Positions 36,573 to 45,365 of a DNA stretch of 64,000 nt are shown here, piece by piece; within the stretch, counting starts at the first letter, position 1, and each line of letters starts with the position of its first letter. The position numbers and the translations under genes were made by a program. This DNA comes from Schaalia odontolytica. GTDB lineage: Bacteria > Actinomycetota > Actinomycetes > Actinomycetales > Actinomycetaceae. The notes below the pieces were generated by a model that was not told the origin of the DNA, searched no databases, and saw only the letters and a list, made by a program, of their open reading frames with translations. The stretch spans positions 1,240,001-1,304,000 of the forward strand of contig NZ_CP133472.1 of the NCBI RefSeq assembly GCF_031191545.1. Direction: 5' to 3'.

Positions 36573-38822
36573 GTGCTGGCCTGGTGGATGCTGGTTCCGA
36601 CCCTGCTGGCCATGATGGTCGCCCTGGTTCTGCCGGGGTTCATGTGGCTCAGGGCCGGAGGCCGCTCGTCGCTCGTCGCGGTCGCGGCCGCACCCGCATT
36701 CACGTTCGGCCTCGTGACGATCCTGTCGGTGGCCTACCCGCTCTTTGACATCGAGTGGGGACCCTCCACCGCCCTGCCGATCCTCGGCCTGAGCGCCGTC
36801 GGAGGCGGTGCCGCGTGGAGCCTGAGTTTCTTCCGTCGCAGCAACGGTGGTTTCTCGCTGCGGGGAGTCCCCCTGCGCGAGGCCATTGGCGTGCGCGTCC
36901 CGATCGGCAGCGCCCAGGCCGCGATTCGCGCGACCACGTGGGGTGCGATCATCGTCGGTTTCCTCGTGGCCGCGTGGCCCCTCATCGCGGGCGCGAACCC
37001 TGCCAACCCCGTCCAGCAGTGGGACCCGACCTTCCATCAGAACGGCGTGCACGCCATCCTGTACGGAAAGAACGCGAGCCCCTTCGGTGGCCTCCACGAG
37101 CTCTACGGCGGTAGGAGCGTCTACTACCCCACGGGCTGGCACGCCTTCGTGGCACTCTTCGCGCGCTACGACTCGGTCGTCCAGGCCTCCAACGTGTCCT
37201 CGCTGGCGCTCATGGCCGTGTGGGTCACGGGACTGGCGGCCTTGGTTTCTGTCCTCACTGCGTCGCGCAGCGCCATCATGGCGGCACCGATCATCGGCGG
37301 GATGCTGCTCAACATGCCGGCCGACGCGCTGACCATGTACAACCAGTGGCCCAACTCGACCGGAACCGCACTGGTCCCCGGCCTTGCCGCGGCCGCGGTG
37401 ATCGTCGGCCGCAGGCTCGCCACCGATCTGAGAGCCGGAGATGGGGTGCGAGCATTCGCACGCCGCATCCCTCAGGGTCTCTTTCTGCTGATTGGTGCCC
37501 TCGGCCTCGTCGGCGCGCACCCGAGCGCCGCCTTCTCCATGCTTGCGCTTCTCATCGCGCCGCTCCTGGCCTTCATCGCGTCTTTCGGGCGCCGTGCCCT
37601 CGATCGTGAGGGACGAGGCCAGCTCGCCGTCCTCGCGTGTGGTGCCCTTGCGCTCGCTGTCGTCGCCCTGCCTCTCCTCGCTCTGGCCTCGCCCAAGATT
37701 CAGGCAATGGGCAAGTATCCGCGCAACGGCACCAGCTGGAGCGAGGCTTTCGCCCACGCCTTCCTGCCCTACCCGCCTTTTACGAGCACGTCGGGCATGA
37801 CGCACTGGACGTTCATCCAGCTGGTCCTCCTCATCGCTGGCGTCGTCGCAACAGTACGACTGCACATGCTGCTGAGCCGTCCCGACCCCCTGGAGCGCGC
37901 CGCAGAACAGGCTGGGCTCATCGAGAGCGCGGACGAGGAGGATGCGGCCTCGCCCGACGGGGAGGAGGCGCTTCCCCTGCCCTTCTGGCCGCTCATCTCC
38001 TACCTGATCCTCGCGGGCCTGACGGGTCTCGCGTACTCGCCCAACTCGGCGCTGCGCACGTACCTGCTGGCCCCCTGGTACAAGGACGCCCGGCGCATCA
38101 TGGGTGTCGAAGACATCGCGCTCGCTGTCCTCATGGCGGTCGGAGCCGCGGCGATCGTCCGCGCTGCGCACACCGCCTGGACGAAGTCCCTGCAGAGGAT
38201 CCTCGCCGAACGAGGCGTTGACGACGACGTCGAAGCGCCGCGTTGGCCGATCCAGGCGTGCGTCGGCCTCCTCATCCTCGTCCTGTCAGGCTTCGGGGCA
38301 ATCGACGCCCGAAACGCTGCGGTCGCCTACGTGTACGACCCCGATCAACTGGGTAAGCCCGGCATGGCCACCACCGGCGAGCTGGCCATGCTGCGCCGCA
38401 TGAAGTACACGACCGCTCCCAACGCGCTCATCCTCGGCGACCCGATCGCGGGCGCTGCCTACTCGGAGATGCTCGGCGGGCGCAAGGCCGTCTTCCCGCA
38501 GCTGAGCACGGTCAACGCGGATGGGGCCTCGCAGAAGGTCCTCACCCAGCGCTTCCGCGACATCGCGACCGACCCGGAGGTCTGTGAGGTCGTGCAACGG
38601 CTTGGCATTACGCACTTCTACGAGGAAGAAGACGGCACCTACTACAACTTCATGCGATCCTCCCGTAACCCGGGGCTTTACGGCGTCGACACCTCTTCCG
38701 GTTTCGAGCTGGTCGACGCGGGTGGCACCGCGAAGCTGTGGAAGATCACCGCGTGTGGCGACGTCACCCCGGGCGGCGGACGCGAGGCCTTCGTGACCGG
38801 CGAGAGCGCGAACCGCGGCTGA
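36573..38822 (+). CDS. DUF6541-type polytopic membrane protein
   Basis: 749 residues from GTG 36573, with GGAG upstream inside the end of the DedA gene. About twelve hydrophobic segments in the first 560 residues, with a WDPTFHQNGVHAILYGKNAS loop and YYPTGWHAFVALF. A soluble extracytoplasmic C-terminal domain (~590-749) follows (LILGDPIAGAAYSEMLGGRK, FYEEEDGTYYNF). The layout is that of actinobacterial DUF6541 proteins, which resemble GT-C glycosyltransferases; the acidic DPTFHxN loop would be the catalytic-type loop. Envelope glycan or lipid assembly is plausible, not proven. Confidence 0.7.
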   Translation: MLAWWMLVPTLLAMMVALVLPGFMWLRAGGRSSLVAVAAAPAFTFGLVTILSVAYPLFDIEWGPSTALPILGLSAVGGGAAWSLSFFRRSNGGFSLRGVPLREAIGVRVPIGSAQAAIRATTWGAIIVGFLVAAWPLIAGANPANPVQQWDPTFHQNGVHAILYGKNASPFGGLHELYGGRSVYYPTGWHAFVALFARYDSVVQASNVSSLALMAVWVTGLAALVSVLTASRSAIMAAPIIGGMLLNMPADALTMYNQWPNSTGTALVPGLAAAAVIVGRRLATDLRAGDGVRAFARRIPQGLFLLIGALGLVGAHPSAAFSMLALLIAPLLAFIASFGRRALDREGRGQLAVLACGALALAVVALPLLALASPKIQAMGKYPRNGTSWSEAFAHAFLPYPPFTSTSGMTHWTFIQLVLLIAGVVATVRLHMLLSRPDPLERAAEQAGLIESADEEDAASPDGEEALPLPFWPLISYLILAGLTGLAYSPNSALRTYLLAPWYKDARRIMGVEDIALAVLMAVGAAAIVRAAHTAWTKSLQRILAERGVDDDVEAPRWPIQACVGLLILVLSGFGAIDARNAAVAYVYDPDQLGKPGMATTGELAMLRRMKYTTAPNALILGDPIAGAAYSEMLGGRKAVFPQLSTVNADGASQKVLTQRFRDIATDPEVCEVVQRLGITHFYEEEDGTYYNFMRSSRNPGLYGVDTSSGFELVDAGGTAKLWKITACGDVTPGGGREAFVTGESANRG

Positions 38823-38846
38823 CACCCTCCCCGGCCGCACTGGGCC

Positions 38847-38863
38847 GTGGCCTGCGGGGCCAC
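38847..38863 (+). terminator. Weak terminator candidate after the DUF6541 gene
   Basis: GTGGCC and GGCCAC pair around a 5-base loop 24 bases after the stop. Short stem and no T run. Confidence 0.35.
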
Positions 38864-38962
38864 CGCATTCCATGGAACTCGTGGGCGCTCCAGGACCCGC
38901 GCGATTGGCCACAATGCGCCCCGCGCGCTGAAACGGGGCCGCGCCGCGCGTGTCCCTCTCGT

Positions 38963-38968
38963 TACCCT
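38963..38968 (+). promoter_or_regulatory. -10-like TACCCT of pheA
   Basis: Seven bases before the pheA ATG with no Shine-Dalgarno sequence; predicts a leaderless transcript and supports the 38976 start. Confidence 0.45.
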
Positions 38969-38975
38969 TGACACC

Positions 38976-39983
38976 ATGACGACGAACATTCCCGGCCCCG
39001 CGCCCCTCGGTGACAAGCTTCGTATCGCCTTCCTTGGCCCCTTCGGCACTTTCACGGAACAGGCCGTCCACCAGGTCGCGCCAGCCGGCGCGACACTCCT
39101 GCCTATGACGAGCGCCCCGCAGGCGCTCGCGGCCGTGCGTCGCGGCGAGGCCGACCGCGCTGTCGTCCCGATCGAGAACTCCATCGAGGGCGGCGTCAAT
39201 GCGACTCTTGACTCCCTCTCGCACGGCGACCCGCTCGTGATCGTCGCCGAGATGCACGTTCACGTCGTCTTCCAGCTGGCCGTCCTGCCGGGCACGCGCC
39301 CCGAGGACATCCGCCGCATCGGCACGCACCCGCACGCGTGGGCGCAGTGTCGCGGTTGGGTCGAGGAGACCTTCCCCGGCGCGATCCACGTGCCCGCCAC
39401 GTCGACGGCAGCCGCCGCCGAGCTCCTCTCGGACGGGGATGCGTCCTTCGATGCCGCCCTGTGCAATGCGGTGTCGGTCAACACCTACGGCCTCGAAGCA
39501 CTGTTCACTGACGTCGCTGACAACCCGGGCGCGATCACGCGCTTCGTCCTGGTGGCCCGCCCCGGTGCCGTCCCCTCGCCCACCGGTGCGGACAAGACGA
39601 CCATCCAGGTGGCGCTGCCCGTCAACGAGTCGGGGGCTCTGCTGACCCTGCTCGAGCAGTTCTCGGCGCGCGGCGTCGACCTCTCCCGCATCGAGTCCCG
39701 CCCCAGCGGCGACGGACTCGGCAACTACACCTTCAGCATTGACATCGTCGGCCACATCCGGGAGGAGCGCGTCCAGGCGGCGCTCGTCGGCCTGCATCGC
39801 TACTCGCCGGAGGTACGCTTCATGGGCTCCTACCCGCGAGTGGATGGCGTGCGCGCGTCGGTTACTCCGGGCACCACCGACGAGGCTTTCCGCGCCGGTC
39901 GCGCGTGGGTTGCTGACCTGCTGCACGGCGGAGATGGCACGGGCGAGGTTGCGGGCAGTGCGCCCTCCTGGCCGCTGGTGTGA
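38976..39983 (+). CDS. pheA: Prephenate dehydratase
   Basis: 335 residues. Converts prephenate to phenylpyruvate in phenylalanine synthesis, in the cytoplasm. The catalytic PDT domain opens with IAFLGPFGTFTEQAV and contains VVPIENSIEGGVN and the TRF triad (GAITRFVLV). A C-terminal ACT domain (NESGALLTLLEQF, IESRPSGDGLGNY) binds phenylalanine for feedback inhibition: the GALL and ESRP motifs are both present. I use the ATG at 38976, not the longer frame, because LRIAFLG begins soon after it. The gene once ended at a terminator shared with the opposite gene, now split by the IS element. Confidence 0.93.
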   Translation: MTTNIPGPAPLGDKLRIAFLGPFGTFTEQAVHQVAPAGATLLPMTSAPQALAAVRRGEADRAVVPIENSIEGGVNATLDSLSHGDPLVIVAEMHVHVVFQLAVLPGTRPEDIRRIGTHPHAWAQCRGWVEETFPGAIHVPATSTAAAAELLSDGDASFDAALCNAVSVNTYGLEALFTDVADNPGAITRFVLVARPGAVPSPTGADKTTIQVALPVNESGALLTLLEQFSARGVDLSRIESRPSGDGLGNYTFSIDIVGHIREERVQAALVGLHRYSPEVRFMGSYPRVDGVRASVTPGTTDEAFRAGRAWVADLLHGGDGTGEVAGSAPSWPLV

Positions 39984-40097
39984 CGTTCGCTCGCCGAAGC
40001 GGCACCGCTCCCTTTGTATGTACGAGGAAGCGGCCGCGCCCCGGCCTCGTGACAAATGAACTGCGCCCCGAAACTTGGACGCGTTTAATGGTAGCCG

Positions 40098-40925
40098 TTA
40101 TGCGGCTTCCTGTAGGGCCTGATCCCGGTATTCTGCCGGGGTCAGGCCCTTGAGCTTTACTTGGCGTCGTGTTGTATTCCAGTGCGTGATGTAGGTGTCG
40201 AGGTCGGCTTTGAAGCTCTCGAAGGTCTGCCAGTCTTGGCCGCGAAAGAACTCGTCCTTGAGGTGTCCGAAGACCTGCTCAGTGGCGCCGTTGTCGATGC
40301 AGTTGCCTTTGCGTGACATACTCTGGATGAAACCGTTATCGGCGAGTGTGCTGATGTAGGTCTCGTGCTGGTATTGCCATCCCATGTCCGAGTGCAAGAT
40401 CGGCTCGACCCCTGCGGGTTTGGCTTCCATGAGTATTTGGAGCATCTCTTGTTGCTGGGCGAGGTTGGGGCACATCGAGATGGAGTGGGCGACGATCTCT
40501 TTGCTGGCAAAGTCGTAGACCGGAGCGAGGTAGGCCTTACCGAAGGAGAGCTTGAACTCGGTGACGTCGGTACCCATTTTCTGCCAGGGGCCGGTCGCCG
40601 TGAAGTCGCGGCCGATGATGTTCTCAAAGCTTTGCCCCACGGGCCCCTTGTAGGAGTTGTACCTGTGGTAGGCCCTCTCGCGGCGTATGCCGCAGCGCAG
40701 CCCCATCTCGCGCATCATCTTCAAGACCGTCTTGTCGGCGATGCGCTCTCCTTCCTCAGCGCGCAGGCACATGGCTACCTGCCTGTGACCGCACCCGTTG
40801 GGGGTTCGTGAAAAGATCTGGGCAACCTTGGGACGTAGCTGCGCTCTGGTTGGCTGCTGGGGGTGAGCCAGCGCGTAGTAGTAGCTCGACCTGGAAAGGC
40901 CTGCCACCTCAAGGAGATCACGCAC
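40098..40925 (-). CDS. IS3-family transposase catalytic subunit (OrfB)
   Basis: 275 residues as an independent ORF; in the element it is most likely made as a fusion with OrfA by -1 frameshifting. It has the HTH_21 region (RDLLEVAGLSRSSYYYAL) and an integrase core with DDE-type residues: GTDVTEFKL (D), LHSDMGWQY (D) and NGATEQVFGHLKDE (E). The frame is open upstream of the first start codon to the slippery run, as expected for an orfAB arrangement. It cuts and joins the IS ends during transposition. Confidence 0.92.
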   Translation of the reverse strand: MRDLLEVAGLSRSSYYYALAHPQQPTRAQLRPKVAQIFSRTPNGCGHRQVAMCLRAEEGERIADKTVLKMMREMGLRCGIRRERAYHRYNSYKGPVGQSFENIIGRDFTATGPWQKMGTDVTEFKLSFGKAYLAPVYDFASKEIVAHSISMCPNLAQQQEMLQILMEAKPAGVEPILHSDMGWQYQHETYISTLADNGFIQSMSRKGNCIDNGATEQVFGHLKDEFFRGQDWQTFESFKADLDTYITHWNTTRRQVKLKGLTPAEYRDQALQEAA

Positions 40926-40957
40926 CGCGTGTCCATGCCCTGAAAGCTCGGCGACCG

Positions 40958-41470
40958 CTAGGGCTTTGTCCCGGTTTCGGAGCGCCTCTGCGCCTTCAGG
41001 GCAATCGATTTTTTTAGGTATGCCACCTGCGCCTCAAGCTTACGCACACGCGCGGCGAGTTCCTCCTCACGCGTTGGTGGCACCGCCCCCACCGACCCCT
41101 TCGGCCTGCCCTTGGGCTTGGGCTTGAGGGCCTGCGCGCCGCCCTCACGGTACAGCCTGCACCACTGCTTCAACGGTGTCGCACTCGCAATACCGAAACG
41201 CACCATCGCCTCAGGCTTACTCATCCCACCATCAACCACGGCCCTCGCTGCGGCGACCTTGGTCTCATAGTCGTATCTGGCCTGCTGTCCTCCCATGGCA
41301 AGAAGCCCATCCTTCCCAATTGCACGGTACGTCTTCTGCCACTCTCTCACAGTCTCGGCACACACACCCAGCCTCTTGGCGGTCAAACCATAGCCAACCC
41401 CCCTCTCAAACATCTCCACCGCCTGCTCCCGAAGCAAACGATCATGCCTCAACCGCAGATCCACAGACAT
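40958..41470 (-). CDS. IS3-family transposase helix-turn-helix subunit (OrfA)
   Basis: 170 residues with two helix-turn-helix units (YGLTAKRLGVCAETVREWQ and MSKPEAMVRFGIASATPLKQW) and a C-terminal leucine-zipper-like helix (EEELAARVRKLEAQVAYLKK). It binds the terminal repeats. The ATG is at 41470, 60 bases inside the right end. The A7 run that lets ribosomes shift into orfB falls at the YLKK codons. Confidence 0.9.
   Translation of the reverse strand: MSVDLRLRHDRLLREQAVEMFERGVGYGLTAKRLGVCAETVREWQKTYRAIGKDGLLAMGGQQARYDYETKVAAARAVVDGGMSKPEAMVRFGIASATPLKQWCRLYREGGAQALKPKPKGRPKGSVGAVPPTREEELAARVRKLEAQVAYLKKSIALKAQRRSETGTKP
41009..41015 (-). other. A7 slippery site for programmed -1 frameshifting
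   Basis: Seven T on the plus strand, read as A AAA AAA in orfA. The orfB phase is exactly -1 relative to orfA and is open from here to the orfB stop. This is the standard way IS3-family elements make the fused transposase. Confidence 0.75.
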
Positions 41471-41565
41471 GAAAAGCCTCCCATTCCCTGGACTTCACTT
41501 TCGATGTCCAAGAAACGGGAGGCAGTTCAAAACGAGACCGGGGCGCGCTGTCAGACGAGGGTGGC

Positions 41566-42879
41566 TCAGCGGGGCAGCAGCTCCATCCACGTGCGCTCGG
41601 CGGGCACGGCGATGTCGAGTGCTCCGGCCTGCATGCGGATGTGCATGGTGTGGGCGACGCCGATCGCGTCGCCGTCCACCTGGCACACCTGGGGCTCGTC
41701 GGCCGTGACGGAGGCGCCCTTCGCCTGGCGGAAGGCGACCTTGCCGGTCGACACGGGCAGGTTGAGGGGACGCAGGCCGATGAGCTGTCCGAGCATCTTC
41801 CACGTGACGTCCGCCCACCCGAGCATGCCGGCCTGTGCGTCGACTGCGATGACGTCGACGAGGCCATCGGAGAGCTCCGCGTCGGGTGCGAGGACGAGTA
41901 TCTTGAGCTCGCCCGCGTTCGCGAACATGATGGAGCGTGCCTCGATGCGGGTGATCTCATCGGCTGGGAAGCGTGGGGATCCTGCGGGCGTGGCCTCGTC
42001 CAGGGTGCTTCCAGCGATCTGGTCGCCGACCCCGAGTGGGTCGGGAGCGGGTGCGGCGGGGGAGCGCAGGGTCAAGCGCGCCTTCATGCGCGGGACGCCC
42101 ATCGCGCCTAGGCCCGCCCACACGTAGGCGATCCACCCGATGCGCTTCTTCAGCTCGGGATCCGTGTCGGCCATCGTCTCGCCGTCGTAGCCCATGCCCG
42201 CGACGACGAGGCACGCGTACTCATCTGCGCGGGGCTCAATCGACGAGGCCGGAGCCTCCTCGTTCTGACCAGTGACTTCGGGGTCCAGGGCGGTGCGCGC
42301 GCCGAGACGTAGACCGCCCTCGGCGGGCTGAGTGGAATCCTGCGTGACATCGTCGACGCGCACCCATGCCAGGTCGACGGCGCGATGGTTGCGGTCGAGG
42401 GCGACGGCGAGCGCGTGTTCGGGGTCGTCGGGGATGGAGAGGTTCCCGGCCAGCACGTTGCCGGTGCCCACGGGGATGATACCCATGCGCACGCCGGATC
42501 CGGCCATGCCGGCTGCGACGGCTCGCACGGTTCCGTCTCCGCCCGCGGCTATGACGACGGAGGCTCCCTCCTCTAGGGCGCGCACTGCCTGTCCGGTGCC
42601 CGGGTCCTCGGGCGTGGTCTCGCGCCAGTGCACGTGTTCGATGCCCAGTTCCTTCGCCTTGCGGTTGATTCGCTCCTTGAAGGCTTGGGGATCCGCGTGC
42701 TTGGAGGGGTTCAGGATGACCCAGGGGCGTGGCCGTCCGCGGGTTGGGTCGTCCACCGACGCGGGGATCTCGAGGGCCTGGCGGCGACGGCGGCGACGGG
42801 TGACGGCTGTTGCCAGGCGGGCGACTCCGATTGCTCCGGCTCCGGCGACGGCGGCGAGTATCCACGGTGTAGCGTCCAT
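41566..42879 (-). CDS. Diacylglycerol/lipid kinase family protein
   Basis: 437 residues from the ATG at 42879; a longer frame exists but the N-terminal membrane segment (WILAAVAGAGAIGVARLAT) starts right after this ATG, and a -10-like TACTCT sits 7 bases upstream. The DAGK catalytic domain follows: PWVILNPSKH, the nucleotide-binding VVIAAGGDGTVRAVAAGM and GIIPVGTGNVLAGNL. It would phosphorylate diacylglycerol or another lipid alcohol at the membrane. The middle portion (residues ~240-330) has a longer insert than YegS-type enzymes. Confidence 0.85.
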   Translation of the reverse strand: MDATPWILAAVAGAGAIGVARLATAVTRRRRRRQALEIPASVDDPTRGRPRPWVILNPSKHADPQAFKERINRKAKELGIEHVHWRETTPEDPGTGQAVRALEEGASVVIAAGGDGTVRAVAAGMAGSGVRMGIIPVGTGNVLAGNLSIPDDPEHALAVALDRNHRAVDLAWVRVDDVTQDSTQPAEGGLRLGARTALDPEVTGQNEEAPASSIEPRADEYACLVVAGMGYDGETMADTDPELKKRIGWIAYVWAGLGAMGVPRMKARLTLRSPAAPAPDPLGVGDQIAGSTLDEATPAGSPRFPADEITRIEARSIMFANAGELKILVLAPDAELSDGLVDVIAVDAQAGMLGWADVTWKMLGQLIGLRPLNLPVSTGKVAFRQAKGASVTADEPQVCQVDGDAIGVAHTMHIRMQAGALDIAVPAERTWMELLPR

Positions 42880-42886
42880 GTGTACA

Positions 42887-42892
42887 AGAGTA
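42887..42892 (-). promoter_or_regulatory. -10-like TACTCT of the lipid kinase gene
   Basis: Seven bases from the ATG at 42879, read on the minus strand; no ribosome-binding site fits. Confidence 0.45.
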
Positions 42893-42992
42893 TCCGGCCC
42901 GGGGGATATGGATGGATTGTTCAGTGGCTTTTCGTTGTACTTCGTGTCATCAGAGAATGGCTGATGCGTGCGTGCCAGCATGTTGTCCACAC

Positions 42993-43060
42993 GGTTATGC
43001 ACCAAAGGTAGATAACTTTCAGGCTTTTTAATAGCTCAGACACGTAGTTTGTGCATAACC
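42993..43060. repeat. Long inverted repeat between the lipid kinase gene and serS
   Basis: GGTTATGCACCAAA (42993-43006) and TTTGTGCATAACC (43048-43060) pair with one bulged C, 41 bases apart. A DnaA-box-like TTGTCCACA lies just before it at 42983-42991. The 255-base gap has no gene; the element could bind a dimeric regulator for the divergent promoters. Confidence 0.5.
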
Positions 43061-43121
43061 CTAACCTGTCGTGCGGAATTGAAAGTCGTGCCGGTGGGGG
43101 ACACGGCGTGCCCACCTGACA

Positions 43122-43127
43122 TAGGAT
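43122..43127 (+). promoter_or_regulatory. -10-like TAGGAT of serS
   Basis: Seven bases before ATG 43135. It favours that start over the in-frame ATG at 43126, which overlaps it. Confidence 0.4.
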
Positions 43128-43134
43128 GGGACGC

Positions 43135-44412
43135 ATGATTGATGTGCGTGCCCTGCGTGAAAACCCTGAACCCGCCCGCGCCTCCCAGCGTGCCCGCGGA
43201 GCGAACCCCGGCCTCGTCGATGAGATCATCGAGGCCGACGCCGCCCGCCGCGAGGCCCTGCAGGCCTTCGAGACGCTGCGAGCCACCCAGAAAGAGGTCT
43301 CCAAGTCCGTGGGTCGCGCCTCCAAGGAGGAGCGTCCGGCGATCCTGGCTCGGGCCAAGGAGCTCGCCGAACAGGTGAAGGCCGCCGAGGCTGCCGCGAA
43401 CGCCGCCGATGCCGAGGCCGACCGCCTCGCCCGCCTCCTGCCCAACCTGGTCGTCGACGGCGTGCCCGTCGGTGGCGAGGAGGACTTTGTGGTCCTGCGC
43501 CATGAGGGGCCCGCGCCCCGCGACTTCGCCGCCGAGGGCTTCGAGCCCCAGGATCACCTCGCGCTGGGTGAAGGCCTGGACGCGATCGACACCAAGCGCG
43601 GCGCGAAGGTCTCCGGCGCACGCTTCTACTACCTCAAGGGCATCGGTGCCCGCCTCGAGCTGGCCCTCATGACCATGGCCATGGACCAGGCCCTCGCCAA
43701 CGGCTTCGTCCCCATGATGACCCCGACCCTCGTGACCCCGCAGGTCATGGGTGGAACCGGCTTCCTCAACGAGCACTCCGACGAGATCTATTACCTGCCC
43801 GCCGACGACCTGTACCTGACGGGCACGTCCGAGGTAGCCCTGGCCGGCTACCACGCTGACGAGATCCTCGACCTGAGCGATGGCCCCAAGCGCTACATGG
43901 GCTGGTCCACCTGCTACCGCCGCGAGGCCGGCTCTGCGGGCAAGGACACGCGCGGCATCATCCGCGTTCACCAGTTCAACAAGGCTGAGATGTTCAGCTA
44001 CTGCCGCCCCGAGGACGCCGCCGAGGAGCACCAGCGCTTCCTCGCGTGGGAAGAGGAGATGCTCGCCAAGGTCGAGCTGCCCTACCGCGTCATCGACACG
44101 GCCGCCGGCGACCTGGGAACCTCCGCCGCCCGCAAGTTCGACTGCGAGGCGTGGCTGCCCACCCAGGAGCGCTACATGGAGGTCACCTCGACCTCGAACT
44201 GTACGACGTTCCAGGCCCGCCGCCTCGGCATTCGCGAGCGCCGGGAGGACGGCATGGCGCCGGTTGCCACTCTCAACGGCACTCTGGCAACGACCCGCTG
44301 GATTGTTGCGTTCCTCGAGAACCACCAGCGCGCCGACGGCTCGGTGTACGTGCCCGATGCGCTGCGCCCCTACCTGGGCGGACTCGAGGTTCTGAGCCCG
44401 GTCGGTCGATGA
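43135..44412 (+). CDS. serS: Seryl-tRNA synthetase
   Basis: 425 residues. Charges tRNA-Ser (and tRNA-Sec where present) with serine. The N-terminal coiled-coil arm (~residues 30-105) is recognisable from its Ala/Glu/Lys heptads. Class II motif 2 reads [19 protein letters not shown] and motif 3 [18 protein letters not shown]. Length is normal. The start opens [12 protein letters not shown], the conserved SerRS N-terminus. Its stop overlaps the ATG of the HAD gene (ATGA), so the two are co-translated. Confidence 0.95.
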   Translation: MIDVRALRENPEPARASQRARGANPGLVDEIIEADAARREALQAFETLRATQKEVSKSVGRASKEERPAILARAKELAEQVKAAEAAANAADAEADRLARLLPNLVVDGVPVGGEEDFVVLRHEGPAPRDFAAEGFEPQDHLALGEGLDAIDTKRGAKVSGARFYYLKGIGARLELALMTMAMDQALANGFVPMMTPTLVTPQVMGGTGFLNEHSDEIYYLPADDLYLTGTSEVALAGYHADEILDLSDGPKRYMGWSTCYRREAGSAGKDTRGIIRVHQFNKAEMFSYCRPEDAAEEHQRFLAWEEEMLAKVELPYRVIDTAAGDLGTSAARKFDCEAWLPTQERYMEVTSTSNCTTFQARRLGIRERREDGMAPVATLNGTLATTRWIVAFLENHQRADGSVYVPDALRPYLGGLEVLSPVGR

Positions 44413-45326
44413 CTCAGGAGCGCTTCCTGACGGTCCCCTCCTCCGGGGAGGTGGCTCGCCCATTCGAGGATCTCCTCGACGAGGCCGTGGCCGCCCTGCC
44501 CGTCGGCTTCCCCTCGGCTGCGGCCTCGGTTTTGGTTGCGCTTGACATTGACGGGACGATCCTGACTGCCGCGGGGGCCACTCCGCGCGTCCTGGAGGGG
44601 ATCCACGGCCTCGCCGCCACGGGTGCCCAGGTGGTGATCGCCTCGGGCCGTGCGCTCGAGGGCGTCATCCCGGTCCTGGGTGCCCTCGAGTTCACGGACG
44701 GGTGGGCGCTGTGCAACAACGGCGCGACCCTCGTGCGCGTGAGCGGCGGGGAGTGCGAGATCGTCGAGGAACGCACCTTCGTGCCCGGCCCGATCTTGGA
44801 GGAGATCGCCGCTGCCGTGCCCGGAGCGGTGTTCGCCTCGATGCCTCACCCGGACACGCTGCTGTCCGCTCCCTTCCCGAACAACGAGATCGAGGGGACT
44901 GATCGGCGTATCGTTTCGATGAAGGAGCTGTCTTCCACGCCCACCCCGAAGATCGTCGTGCGCGCCGCGGACATGGATCGCGAGGATTTCGACCGGATCC
45001 TGTTCTCGCTGGACGTCTCGCGCACCCACGAGGTGTTTGTCGGGTGGACGTCGTGGGCTGATATCGAGCCCAAGGGGGTGACCAAGGCCAGCGGCCTGGA
45101 GGCGCTGCGCGTGCGGTTGGGGTTGCCTGATGGTGGGACCGTCGCCGTCGGGGACGGCACCAACGACATCGCCATGATCGAATGGGCCGCCTTCGGTGTC
45201 GCCATGGGTGGCGCTTCGGACGAGGTGCGCTCCTGTGCCGACCATGTGACGGCCGCCGTCGACAACGACGGCGCCGCCGCCGTCATGCATGCGATCATGC
45301 GCCGCTGCGGGGTCACTGGACGCTGA
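44409..45326 (+). CDS. HAD-superfamily (Cof-type) phosphatase
   Basis: 305 residues. Motif I is [11 protein letters not shown] with nucleophile D46 and acid D48; motif II lies in VVIASGRAL; the Lys is in [11 protein letters not shown]; motif IV is [18 protein letters not shown]2-type cap lies between, as in the Cof/sugar-phosphatase and Mg-dependent PMP-phosphatase subgroup. Substrate unknown; coupling to serS is common in actinobacteria and gives no clear functional hint. The first ~35 residues are an extra, acidic extension. Confidence 0.85.
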   Translation: MTQERFLTVPSSGEVARPFEDLLDEAVAALPVGFPSAAASVLVALDIDGTILTAAGATPRVLEGIHGLAATGAQVVIASGRALEGVIPVLGALEFTDGWALCNNGATLVRVSGGECEIVEERTFVPGPILEEIAAAVPGAVFASMPHPDTLLSAPFPNNEIEGTDRRIVSMKELSSTPTPKIVVRAADMDREDFDRILFSLDVSRTHEVFVGWTSWADIEPKGVTKASGLEALRVRLGLPDGGTVAVGDGTNDIAMIEWAAFGVAMGGASDEVRSCADHVTAAVDNDGAAAVMHAIMRRCGVTGR

Positions 45327-45365
45327 GTGGCGCTGCTGCGCGCCCTACTCCCTCGTCCGGGTCGA

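Larger units (their letters stand above)
40057..41530 (-). mobile_element. IS3-family (IS150-like) insertion sequence
   Basis: 1474 bp with imperfect terminal inverted repeats: TGAACTGCGCCCCGAAACTT at the left end and, on the other strand, TGAACTGCCTCCCGTTTCTT at the right. A 3-bp direct repeat AAA (40054-40056 and 41531-41533) marks the target duplication. It carries orfA and orfB in overlapping phases with an A7 slippery run. The copy looks intact and potentially active. It interrupts a hairpin, not a gene. Confidence 0.92.
40036..41547. other. Bidirectional terminator split by the IS element
   Basis: Removing the IS and one AAA copy joins GCGCCCCGGCCTCG (40036-40049), the loop TGACAAA, and CGAGACCGGGGCGC (41534-41547). 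That is a 14-bp stem with one C-A mismatch between the stops of convergent pheA and the diacylglycerol-kinase-like gene. Confidence 0.8.
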
